Below are positions 19,741 to 29,774 of a stretch of 64,000 nt of DNA, in pieces. Positions within the stretch are counted from its first letter, which is position 1, and every line of letters starts with the position of its first letter. Source of the DNA: Maea johnstoni. Lineage: Eukaryota; Annelida; Polychaeta; Spionida; Magelonidae. The notes beneath the pieces were generated by a model. The model was not told the origin of the DNA. It was given only the letters and a program-made list of their open reading frames with translations, and did not search any database. The stretch is taken from positions 70,422,169 through 70,486,168 of the forward strand of contig OZ012684.1 of assembly GCA_963942565.1 (NCBI GenBank). The letters are read 5' to 3'. The position numbers were made by a program, and so were the translations under genes.

Positions 19741-19959
19741 TCAAACCCACTCAAAAAGAAGAAAAAGTTTTGCTGATATTAATATAGCTTGATTAAGATA
19801 ATGATTCGATGAGAAGGGCCTATATCATCATGTTCTTCTATAATAGGTCTGGCCTTAGAGCCAATTTCGGCGTTGTCATGCAGAGAGTTGGGCAGTAAAA
19901 TACTCGTTATCCATATTTAGATAGCGCTACTATAAATGATCTCCACACGAGTCACGACA

Positions 19960-20090
19960 CGAGGTTGAACATTGGCGTTCCTGATAGTCGGTTGAAGGCA
20001 CCGCGTAGGCTGAAACGAAATTTGGCGCTTCGGGGTTTCTGATTTCGTCATTCGTTCGCAAGAACTGTCACATTATTCGGTATAGAAGAT
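19960..20090 (+). promoter_or_regulatory. Candidate non-coding first exon of the TLR gene
   Basis: This short CpG-richer stretch in AT-rich surroundings ends in a good plus-strand donor (GAAGAT|gtaagtag, junction 20090/20091). It could splice to the acceptor at 23126. The support is base composition, strand and donor quality only; other upstream exons are possible. Confidence 0.25.
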
Positions 20091-20308
20091 GTAAGTAGCA
20101 TACACTTATATACTGGTATTACTATGTGAAGTTTAAAGATATGTCTTTTCAATTAGTTCTAATGTGACTTTGGCATTTTATATAAAATGACAAAATACGC
20201 TGACTGTTAGTATGGCCGTCCTCCATTCTGCTCCAATATACATACAGCATGGACTCGGATCACATGGGTTCCTATCTGATTATACGCAGACAAACAACAA
20301 GCAAACAT

Positions 20309-20486
20309 ACACATACATGCATACATATATGCGCACATGCATGCATAGCCACACATCATCCATACATACATACCTCCATAATGCTTACACACTGACACTA
20401 CATGCATTCTTGCACTCATGCATGCATGCATGCACGCATACATACATACATACATACATACATACACACATACATGTACATACAAA
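20309..20486. repeat. CATA/CATG microsatellite
   Basis: Interrupted ATAC and ATGC tetranucleotides. The long threonine/histidine-rich frames across it are artefacts. Confidence 0.85.
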
Positions 20487-20554
20487 CAAGCATATTCTGT
20501 TCTAGTCAATACTCTACGATGGAATCACACGTGTTCCATTGTAAGATGCATAAA

Positions 20555-20800
20555 TAAAGTTTTATTTATCCTACCGCTAGAGTGGTCGGGTAAAAAAAAG
20601 TTTTATTCACCCTCCCTGTATAGAGGGGGGGGGGGGTAAAACGTTATCTACCCTCTGTCTGTTGAGAGAGGGTATAAAAATGTTTCATTTATCCTCCCTC
20701 TGGAGTGGTTTGGAAAAATAAAGTTCCATTTACCATCCCTGTGGAGTGGTCGGGAATTTTTTTTTATTTACCCTCCCCAAAAGACGGTCGTGAAAATAAG
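20555..20800. repeat. Degenerate 50-60 bp tandem repeat
   Basis: Four to five units each carry ATTTACCCTCCCT, GGAGTGGTCGGG and a poly-A stretch leading to AGTT-ATTTA. One unit contains a run of 13 G. No ORF of interest. Confidence 0.55.
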
Positions 20801-20913
20801 TTCCATCATAAAACTTGTTCCGTCATAATACTCATGTGATTTCGGGCAAATATAACATACTTTTGTTTGCTTATGAGTAGGCATTCGTCTAAGAGTCCAA
20901 CGATTGGTAAGAC

Positions 20914-21492
20914 TATATGGGGCGCCGTTTGTAACATCACGAATTCTGTTGACAGAATACAATTCTGTTGGACAGAATACAATTCTGTCTGACAGAATTA
21001 CATTCTGTCGACAGAATGTAATTCTGTCCAACAGAATACGAATTCTGTTGACAGAATTGTATTCTGTCGACAGAATTATATTCTGTCCAACATAATTCGT
21101 ATTCTGTTAGACAGAATTACATTCTGTCGACAGAATGTAATTCTGTCCAACAGAATAACAATTCTGTTGGACAGAATTATATTTTGTTGGACAGAATTAC
21201 ATTCTGTCGAGTCGACAAAATGTAATTCTGTCCAACAGAATTCGTAATCTGTTGGACAGAATGTAATTCTGTCGACAGAATGTAATTCTGTCGACAGAAT
21301 GTAATTCTGTCCAACAGAATGCAATTCTGTCCAACAGAATGCAATTCTGTCCAACAGAATTCGTATTCTGTTGAACAGAATTACATTCTGTCGACAGAAT
21401 GTAATTCTGTCCAACGTACAGAATTCGTATTCTGTTTGACAGAATTATATTCTGTCAACAGAATTCGTAATGTTACAAACGGCGCCCCATAT
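20914..21492. mobile_element. TIR element filled with a short-palindrome array
   Basis: The ends TATGGGGCGCCGTTTG (from 20916) and its reverse complement (to 21490) are perfect and continue to about 35 bp; TATA occurs at both borders, so the exact cut is uncertain. Between them about 500 bp is built from ATTCTGT-x-ACAGAAT units, each itself palindromic (for example ATTCTGTCGACAGAAT, then ATTCTGTCCAACAGAAT), joined by short TGTA, TACA or TCGT linkers. There is no coding content; the apparent frames are products of the repeat. Confidence 0.75.
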
Positions 21493-21662
21493 AATAAGAC
21501 TAACGCTGACCTCTAATTAGAGCGTCACATGCTTCAGATGCGACCAGGAAGTGGTTGTCAAGTGTATGTTGCGCTTCCACGTCTGGCGTGATACTGATGA
21601 AGATGATAATGAAAGATAAATCTGATTGGTGACCCCATAAAGAGGAGGTACCATTTCTATCC

Positions 21663-21813
21663 CCCGAAATATGTGACCTGACCAGGAAGTTACATGTAGG
21701 AATATAGGCCAGCCGCTTCCAGTTTCGTTTGCACAGACGAATCGCATAGTATATTCCTACATGTAACCAGACTGATGTAACTTCCTCGGCTGATCAGGTC
21801 ACATATTTCGGAG
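21663..21813. repeat. Fold-back repeat
   Basis: The left arm (CCGAAATATGTGACCTGACC, then GGAAGTTACATGTAGGAATA) pairs with the right arm at 21750-21813, which carries an extra 20-base segment between its two matching blocks. About 45 bases separate the arms. It may be a small foldback transposon or a MITE remnant. Confidence 0.5.
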
Positions 21814-22179
21814 GTAGAACTACACCAGGGTAATAGTCGTGACTATGAATATAGATACTAATATTAGTATTGGGCGGAAGCAGCTACCTACTCATCGCAT
21901 GCCTAGTCTATTACCTATCGGTTCTCGTGTACGTATACTTGATTCAGAAATAGTAACTCTATTGTAATATTGGGACGGGCAAGCTAGTATGAGAGCTGAA
22001 TCATTTTTAGCCGCTGCATAGTCGAAAGAATGGAATTAAAAATGGATTTCATTTAAAGCTATTATACAATCTTTTAAAATTTCTCAGGATGTTAGTATAA
22101 ATGTTACTGTTAAGTACATGCATTGCCTGTTAAACGATTATTAGGGGTGACGATTAGTTGTCATTTGGTTAATCTTTGT

Positions 22180-22335
22180 AGCTGATTGTATTCATGTTTG
22201 TCTATCTGTTTCACTGGTATGATATATAATTGTCAAATTAGTTTTTTTGTATCTGATTGTATTCATGCTTGTCCATCTGTTTCATTGCTATGACATCTAT
22301 AATTCTCAAATTAGTGGTTTTGTATCTGATTACAT
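22180..22335. repeat. Two-copy tandem duplication of about 75 bp upstream of the TLR
   Basis: The segments starting CTGATTGTATTCATG at about 22182 and 22252 share TTGTC-ATCTGTTTCA, TATGA and AAATTAGT blocks. Nothing else was recognised between 21815 and 23100 apart from AT-rich DNA. Confidence 0.5.
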
Positions 22336-23101
22336 TTATGTTTTGTATACACATGTATTCATTTTGCGATTGTTTAATATATTTTACTAGTTTTTAATTG
22401 CTTGTATAGGTCAAAGGTACACTTCTTGAATGGGTATTTCCATCATTGCTATTGTTAAATCAGATATATTGATTTAATCTTATTTTCCATATAAGGCATG
22501 GAAATATATCAGAATGAATTAGCCAGAAGAATTAAACGTTTAAAAACTGACAATATGTTAATTTTTGCATATTCATAGGATGCGTCAAATAATAGTTACA
22601 CGTCACATTTTTATTATTTCGATCTTCATTGTGCAAACGTTATTGACTACGGTGGAATTCAAAACACAAAACAGGCCGGCAATGCACGATGGAATACTTA
22701 CAATTGGTAAATGGGCAAACTGCAGTGCTGAATGCCAAAGAGATATTTTTAAGTATACATTAAAAAAAATTCTTCCATACCAATCTGCATTTTTTTCTTA
22801 GTTTTAGTTTTGTGAATAACGATACAGCCCTAGGTTGTGTTCTAAAACAATTCGGATTGTTTAAACACAAAACGCCAATTGCAGTAAGGTACAATGAACA
22901 GCTTGCTTAAATTAAACTTCTTTCTTTCTTTTTTGAAGCATTTGTCTCAATCAATAGCATTAACAGTCATATTCTTAAATCAATTGATAAGCTATTTGAC
23001 CTAATATATTGCACTCTTGCATTCTGCGATGGAAAACTCTCACGGTCTCCCTGTAATGGGGCATGTTCATGTTGCATTTTTCGCGAATGCTGTGATCAAT
23101 G

Positions 23102-23126
23102 GTTTTCTTCTTCTTTTTTATCACAG
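23102..23126 (+). promoter_or_regulatory. 3' splice site just before the TLR start codon
   Basis: A long pyrimidine tract (ttttcttcttcttttttatc) followed by acag ends at 23126, so the next exon would begin A-ATG-GCG. The 37 residues that an upstream in-frame ATG would add have no signal-peptide logic, whereas the frame from 23128 begins with a perfect signal peptide. The TLR mRNA therefore very likely has at least one 5' non-coding exon. Confidence 0.7.
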
Positions 23127-23127
23127 A

Positions 23128-25656
23128 ATGGCGTTGAAGTGGATACTGTTACTGCTCCAGACGACTGCCATCGCCACTGGAAACTTCACTTCCTATGACG
23201 ATACTGAACTTTGTGCGCCATGCTTTTGCGATAGGGCCACAAAAGTAGCTGAATGCAACATTCCCTATTCAGCATTAGAGAACGTCCCAAAAAACAAAAT
23301 CCCAGATTACATTGTATTTCTCCACCTCGAGGGAAACGAAATCAAACAAGTCAAAAACAACGCTCTTGACAATCTAAGCAACCTACTCTCTCTGTGGCTT
23401 CAAAATAATCGAATAGTTCAATTGGAGCCAAATGCTTTTATGGGCTTAAAGAACTTACGCCTGTTGGATCTACGAGGGAATAACCTTTTTGACATGCCTG
23501 AGAGTGTATTTCAGCCAACACCGTTTTTGACCATACTTTTTCTTGAGGGGAATCCACTGTTGAGTCTTCAGGATAACGTTTTGCGAAACGTTCCCAGACT
23601 AGCAAGCTTGGGATTTAGTGATCAGGTCATAAGTAACCTTACTCTCGGTCCCGGGTACCGCAATCTCACTCAGCTAGAAGAGTTATATATTGGACGATCA
23701 GTTAGATTTATTGAGATGGTCACCAATGGTTCCTTTGCTGCGTTGGAGAATGGTAATTTGCAGAAACTCTCTATCGCTAACATGACTATTACCCACATAG
23801 AGAGTGGTGCTCTTGCGCCGCTAGCACACAGTCTTAAAGAACTACGATGTATTGGCATGGAATATGGAATTCAAAGCTTAAACAACTTATTCTTTGGACT
23901 GAAAAACTCTAAGATTAAAACGATAGCAGTAACTGAGACACTTTCCATCCAAGAACTAAGAAATGATACATTTATTCCTTTGAATGATACCGGACTAATT
24001 GAATTATCACTTGCTGAAAACTCTATTGGTGCTCTACCTGCTTATGCCTTCTCGCCGCTTCCTAAGTTACAGCTCCTGGATCTCAGCAGCAATACTATGA
24101 GTTCAATACATCCGAAGGCTTTCTTTAACTTGCAAAGTTTACTGGAACTGCGTTTGAACGAAAACCGTTTACAGGAGGTAGAGAGTGAAGTTTTTTCACT
24201 CCCCTCACTACATGTGTTATTGATCAGGTGGAACTATTATCCACTTCAATTGCAAAAGAACCAGTTTGCCCACCTGGCAAATTTACTTCATCTGGACCTA
24301 ACAAGGGCAATTTTGTTTGCCATCAATCGTGATTCTTTCTCCGGGCTTAAGAACTTACTGGAGCTTAACTTAGATAAAAATGAGCTAAAGGTAATAGAGG
24401 ACGGAGCATTCGACGATTTAAAAAAATTGCGCAAATTAACACTTACAGAGTGTCAAATACGATCCTTTCCAAACGGACTTTTTCGGAATCTTGTGAATTT
24501 AGAAAGATTGAACCTATCACAGAATGGCATTACTAAATTGCCCGATTTCAGCCAAATGAGAAACCTTCGATTCTTATATCTCACGAACAATGACATTCAA
24601 AAACTATCTACACGTGACTTTGCAGGGTTGGTATCACTTCGAGAATTATTCTTGGATGGGAACAAGATTCAGGAATGGCAGGGCCCCGTTTATACTCAGT
24701 TACAGATGCTAGAAACCTTGGTTTTGACCAATAATCTAATAAAAAGGGTCACAAAGCAAACAGCTTTGATACCTAAAAGTGTTAAATATCTCGATGTAGG
24801 CAAAAACCCTTTTGAGTGTGATTGTGATCTTAGATGGTTTGTGAAATGGTTAAATGAGACCGATAAGCACGTTAATGTGATATACTGGGAGGGCAACACA
24901 GACTATTACCAATGTATGTCGCCACCTGGATTCGAAAACCTACCCTTGCAGTATTTCCAACTTAGCGACAAGCGGTGTTCGCCATCAGATGCAATTGGCA
25001 GGAGAGAGTTTCTGGCTACCATTGCGGGATCCCTCGTATTATTTTCCATGCTGTTTTCAGTCTGCTTTAGTGCGGTCTACTACCACAGATGGCATCTACG
25101 CTACCTGCTTTTTCGCCTCAAGGCACGGCGGGGAGGGTACAACAGACTCGATGATGAGGACAGGGTGGATGACAACGATTACCTCTGGGATGCATGTGTA
25201 ACTTTTGCTGTGGAGGATGAGGCCTGGGTTTTTGACAACATGATTCCTCGACTTGAGAACAGAGAGACGGGGTTGCGTCTCTGTATTCGCGATAGGGATA
25301 TCCTCTATGCTCAAATGACAATTATGGATGCCATTGTGCGAACCTTGTGTTACAGTCGACGAGTTATCCTGATCGTCAATGCCGGTTTCCTAATAGACAA
25401 ATGGTGTGATTATGCAATGAACATTGCGCAACATCGCATGTGGGATGAGAACATTGATAACATTGTGGTGATCTTGACAGAAACGGTTGCCATGGAGCGA
25501 ATGCCGCCAAGCCTCCAGAACTTAGTGAGGCACCACGCGTGCATGGAGACACCAACCGGAGAAGGGCAGTTGCATGAGCAAGAAAATATCTTCTGGCAGA
25601 CTCTGGTCGAGTGCCTTCAATCCCCAGTAGGGAGGATCAATGACGCTGAAATATAG
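23128..25656 (+). CDS. Toll-like receptor (LRR-TM-TIR), complete in one coding exon
   Basis: This 842-residue type I membrane receptor has, in order: a signal peptide (MALKWILLLLQTTAIATG); a cysteine-bearing LRRNT (CAPCFCD, about residues 30-45); about 20 leucine-rich repeats; one LRRCT (NPFECDCDLRWF, about 558-612, closing cysteine DKRC); a transmembrane helix at about 628-652 (FLATIAGSLVLFSMLFSVCF); and a TIR domain at about 684-830 starting YLWDACVTF. The single LRRCT makes it vertebrate-type (single cysteine cluster). Family role: sensing microbial or endogenous ligands, then TIR adaptor signalling. The TIR box 3 FW is present (ENIFWQTL). Box 2 reads RLCIRDRDILYAQM, without the usual proline-glycine of the BB loop. 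The start at 23128 is preferred over an in-frame ATG at 23017 because a textbook 3' splice site ends one base before it. The 3' UTR probably runs through the palindrome at 25736; a possible AATAAA lies at 26742. The specific ligand is unknown. Confidence 0.95.
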   Translation: MALKWILLLLQTTAIATGNFTSYDDTELCAPCFCDRATKVAECNIPYSALENVPKNKIPDYIVFLHLEGNEIKQVKNNALDNLSNLLSLWLQNNRIVQLEPNAFMGLKNLRLLDLRGNNLFDMPESVFQPTPFLTILFLEGNPLLSLQDNVLRNVPRLASLGFSDQVISNLTLGPGYRNLTQLEELYIGRSVRFIEMVTNGSFAALENGNLQKLSIANMTITHIESGALAPLAHSLKELRCIGMEYGIQSLNNLFFGLKNSKIKTIAVTETLSIQELRNDTFIPLNDTGLIELSLAENSIGALPAYAFSPLPKLQLLDLSSNTMSSIHPKAFFNLQSLLELRLNENRLQEVESEVFSLPSLHVLLIRWNYYPLQLQKNQFAHLANLLHLDLTRAILFAINRDSFSGLKNLLELNLDKNELKVIEDGAFDDLKKLRKLTLTECQIRSFPNGLFRNLVNLERLNLSQNGITKLPDFSQMRNLRFLYLTNNDIQKLSTRDFAGLVSLRELFLDGNKIQEWQGPVYTQLQMLETLVLTNNLIKRVTKQTALIPKSVKYLDVGKNPFECDCDLRWFVKWLNETDKHVNVIYWEGNTDYYQCMSPPGFENLPLQYFQLSDKRCSPSDAIGRREFLATIAGSLVLFSMLFSVCFSAVYYHRWHLRYLLFRLKARRGGYNRLDDEDRVDDNDYLWDACVTFAVEDEAWVFDNMIPRLENRETGLRLCIRDRDILYAQMTIMDAIVRTLCYSRRVILIVNAGFLIDKWCDYAMNIAQHRMWDENIDNIVVILTETVAMERMPPSLQNLVRHHACMETPTGEGQLHEQENIFWQTLVECLQSPVGRINDAEI

Positions 25657-25735
25657 ACCTACAGAAATCAAAGAATAGCCACAGTGAGCTCAGGACTTTA
25701 AGCGGGAGCACCCAAGAATCCGGGCCTTATGGCAA

Positions 25736-25818
25736 CCAAAGTGCCTTAAAGTAAGCACTTATGGAATTCCATAAATGATTTATGGGATTCCATAAATGCT
25801 TACTTTAGGGCACTTTGG
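25736..25818. repeat. 83-nt near-perfect palindrome in the TLR 3' flank
   Basis: Arms 25736-25776 and 25778-25818 (41 nt each) differ at three positions and are separated by one base. Weaker pairing continues outward to about 25722 and 25838 (GGCC-TATGGCAA type). It begins 80 bases after the TLR stop codon, so it may be transcribed in the 3' UTR as a long hairpin. It may be a miniature foldback element. Confidence 0.7.
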
Positions 25819-26963
25819 CTTGCCATCTTGCCTAGGGCCTAGAACGACGCGGTCGTGCTCATGCGAATGTAGTCTCAAAATGGCATCCGTGAACAGTGGT
25901 GAAAGGAGTCATTGCAACACTGTCACTGTCGCTGCACAAGGACCCAGACCATACCAGATGCTTTCATTGTTTAAAACATTAGAGTGTGAAGATGATGCAG
26001 ATTTATTTTGATGATGATGTATCCAAGTGATCAAAAAACTTGGATGGAAGTAAAATTAGAAAATTTTCAAATATAAACTTATTCTAATTGTTTGTCAGAA
26101 TATATAATGTTACTAAAATGGTTTATGATAAAGGCATGTACCTCAGCTGCTACTCAGTATTGATGATGCAGTGGTAGTGTTCAAATATCTCTTTCAAAAA
26201 AGTTTACTGCACTGACCAAGGCATTTGATAAGTACCAGTAATCTATACTGCAAAAATCAAGACACCGAAACTTTGAAAGTACATGTATGATGAAAGATTA
26301 ATTTGTCCTTGCTTCATGCCATAGTTACTACTTACTAGTCAATTTAGAACCCCCCACTCACAGAATAGCTTTGCTTATTTTGTAAATAATCCTGAAAGTT
26401 GTTATATAAATATTCATGATAGGTAGACCTCAGAATACCATGCTGTACATATTTTTATCTGTATTCCTGTATACCTGTTTGAACCTCCCCTGTTGTTCCT
26501 GTTGTCATCTTTGACTTATTCAGTGTTTTCGACACCTATGGAGGATGGATTCTCACGTTAATTCTGAGTGCAGAACTGAATTTGAAGAAAACATTTCTAA
26601 AAACTTCTTACCTTTCTTATGACACGTAGTGGCACCTGGGGAATGAAAACACACTCTCATAATAAGATTTCCAGTTTATTGACCGTAAATGAACTATATA
26701 GCTTGAGACAGTTTTTACCATTTTTATCACATCCTCATTCTAATAAAATCATTACCTGTGCAAAACATCTATTTAAATAACATAACATTAGAATAATGAA
26801 TTGAACCATAGCAAAATAGGCATATTCAGATATTTCTTTCAACTCTTGCCATGCTGGTATCAATTACAGCAGTTCATAAGACCAGCAATTTTCTAAACAT
26901 TCGGACCAAAATGTGGTTACCAAAACATTTTCCTGCTGGCTTCGTAAAAATTCACATGGCGTA

Positions 26964-27198
26964 CTGTATACAATGTTAATATTGCATCGGTTTAATAAAT
27001 ATGTACTTTGCTCATCCCTGCAGTCTGCATTCATTAAACTGCACACAATAATTTGGACTTCCGATCCCTATGCCAGTATTGTACAACACACTGACATGAT
27101 AGCTTGTCATTCAACACCAGTAAGCACAAATTGAAATGCACACCAAAGGCAACTGCCTTCCAAGCGCATTATTTGCGCAAAATTATCACGGTATACAG
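26964..27198. mobile_element. CTGTATACC-family MITE, copy 1
   Basis: It begins CTGTATACAATG and ends CACGGTATACAG, an inverted repeat. It shares blocks with 42191-42445 (CCAGTATTGTACAA-AC-CTGACATGATAGCT and GCACACCAA-GGCA). Non-coding. Confidence 0.55.
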
Positions 27199-27786
27199 TA
27201 TATGAGCACCGATCTTGTGAAAAAGAATATGTGCCTGCCCGCAAATCAACCAAATATCACACTAAATCACATTTAGGTACTTCATACATTGTTACTTAAA
27301 TCGTGTCATTAATAGTTGTAACTTACAGTATGTGTCTCGGTTAAAACTTGAAAATAGTTCGGTATCTCAAATAAAAGCACCAGTGGTATGAGTTGATCTG
27401 TCAATGCCATTATAATTGGACCAGCAAGTAAATATGCTAAAAACTGAATTCAAAGACAACTAGAAAAATATGAAATTAACAAAGAAAAATATGAGGTATG
27501 GTTCATTTTAAAACTTAGTACACATTCATAACTTAAAATCAGATTAAATAATGATTTGTATAAACTCTCAAAAACATGAAAATAATAACTATATGGCAAG
27601 ATAAAAATACAAACAAATGGTGCAACTTAATATGACAACAAATGTGTATTACAAACTCATATTTATCAAAATAGAATAAAATGTAAATCATACATAGGAT
27701 ATGTTTATGAAATGGTTCGAGTTTCTCCATGGTTCAAAACCACCCAACAACGGGGTAGCTGAACAAATCCATAGTTAAAACTTTAA

Positions 27787-27993
27787 CCCTTATGCTGCTG
27801 GTGGCTTATTTGGCCAATACAAAATGATGCAAAAAACCTAAAAAAAAAGGACTGAAACCCTGGCAATTGGTACTCATCTGAGAGTACTCAGCAAGAGCTA
27901 TCTAATGAATACCAACATGGTCAGGTTTAGGTGGTTTTCAAAAATCATTGCATCCTTGTGCTTTGGACAAAAGTATCCTTAGCATTGGAAGGG
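27787..27993 (+). mobile_element. CCCTTATGCTGCTGG-family TTAA MITE, intact copy
   Basis: It is flanked by TTAA at 27783-27786 and 27994-27997. It begins CCCTTATGCTGCTGGTGGCT and ends with the reverse complement of CCCTTCCAATGCTAAGGATA, so the ends share CCCTT-ATGCT. The 207-bp body contains the landmark blocks AAAATGATGCAAAAA, GAGAGTACTCAGC and CTTGTGCTTTGGAC. This is the reference copy for the other family members in this window. Confidence 0.75.
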
Positions 27994-29684
27994 TTAAATC
28001 CTTCAGAAGTTCACATCAAACCTGAGAAGGCAAATGAATACATGAATTTCCACTTTTATAGTACCTATCCAATATATTTCCTATGAAGGATAAGAGAAAA
28101 ACAGGGATGCAGTGACTAATTGAATCCATAATGCTGTATAATGTAAGAGTAAGTTTTTGCTAGTGTGATTGTCCTTCGAGGAATACCCTTTAAGTCCCTT
28201 ATTGTCAATTGTTAAATATTACAATATTTCAAATCGTACATCTCATTTAGAACATCAGTGTAGCAGGTCAACTGTTCAGGTATATGCCATTGGTAAATAT
28301 TCAAAGAAAATAATCAGAAAAAAAACTTGAATTTGATTTGTGGAAACCTATCATAAATTTATCTATTCATAGAAAAAATGTTTATATCAATACAACAGAA
28401 AATTTATATGTGCACTTTACATGTGAACATTATATATATATATATATGTTTTCTGGATAGTAAGATGTGTGCCACAGATAGAAAGATAATATCAAGCTTC
28501 CTTAAATAAAGTGGAGCTATAGGTCTCTGTAACAAATCTATGACATGTACTATAGAGAAGTCCAATGAAAACATGCAAATTTTCCATCACCATACAACTT
28601 GCTTTTTCCTCAAAGGAGAGTGGCAGCAGAGAATAAACCCTTTCATTCCTATAGCACATTAAAAAGGCCTACCTCTCTTAAAATATCCCTCTGAATACTT
28701 CATCTTTTGGAAAATATTTGGAGGAGAATATTGGTAAGAACCCAGCCCACGAATCTTCTCTAAACATTTTGCAAGCTGTGAGAAGTATCATAGACACTTG
28801 TTAAGTAGAACTCTTAGTGAAAAGGATGAAAAGTTCTTTTTTATGATCCAAGATTTAAAAATGATTTGCTAAGAGTACCTATAGGCATGAGAATATTTGT
28901 GAAATCAATTAATGTCATATTTTTCAGCAAAATTTGAAAATAATCTTCTATTTTAAATTATTCAAAGTCAATCAACCTCTCCAAAATTTGAATCTATGGC
29001 ACATGAAAACCCATAATATTTTTTCGATAGAGAGTTGTTGAAAGTATACTTTGTCTTTTCTTGGTAATATGTTGGGAATTTGCATGTTTTCTCTAGACTC
29101 CATATTGCTACCATTTCCATGACAACTCATGGATGCTATATATACACATCAAGGTATGTACCAATATAAAACATGGACAGACTCAGCAGTCAGCTTCTCA
29201 CAAATATTATGTATTTACAAAACAACACAATTGTATGCTGACTGACCGATGACTTTTTACATTAACCTTCAAGGTCATAGTTTGACCTTTGACCCCTTGT
29301 CAATACAAAATCCCTGGACACAAGGCAACCTGCACAATGAAAAAGATGTCACAATCACTTTGCATACATAGGCGGTTTGAGTGGTCCAGAAAATCTCTAC
29401 TACCGTTATAAAAAAACTTAAAGTTCTATAGCCAATACGCCAATTTCCTTTTACATTAGAGAAATTCTAAGAAAAATCCCTCCCTTACAAACCCTGTATC
29501 CTTAAGTCATTGAAACATCCTTCTTAAATATTCTGTTTAGCATGCCAAAATAACTTCTATTGGGAAGCAATATTCTTGTGTACTTTCAAGTTAAATCTGC
29601 TGTGAAAAAAAGACTGATGGTATACAAACACAGTCTTTGATGGAAGGCAGTCTTCAGTAACAGTTGAAACAATATTTATTTTAA

Positions 29685-29774
29685 CCCTTATGCTGGTGTT
29701 GGCTAATTTGATCAATCCAAAATAATGCAAAAATCATCAAAAATTATTGAAACCCTGCCTTAGCAGTAGAAGGG
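29685..29774 (+). mobile_element. CCCTTATGCTGCTGG-family MITE, internally deleted
   Basis: Both ends and TTAA flanks (29681-29684, 29775-29778) are kept, but only 90 bp remain; the centre with the GTACTCA and CTTTGGAC blocks is gone. Confidence 0.65.

Noticed and set aside
20904-21516. Frames of 60-112 codons rich in ILSDRI/NSVGQN motifs
   Set aside because: Translation of the palindrome array; repeats appear in several frames and both strands.
22565-22801. 78-codon frame upstream of the TLR with a hydrophobic stretch
   Set aside because: It ends before the TLR frame, has no good splice signals, and the TLR has its own signal peptide.
25096-25321. Minus-strand frames within the TLR
   Set aside because: Antisense shadows of the TLR coding region.
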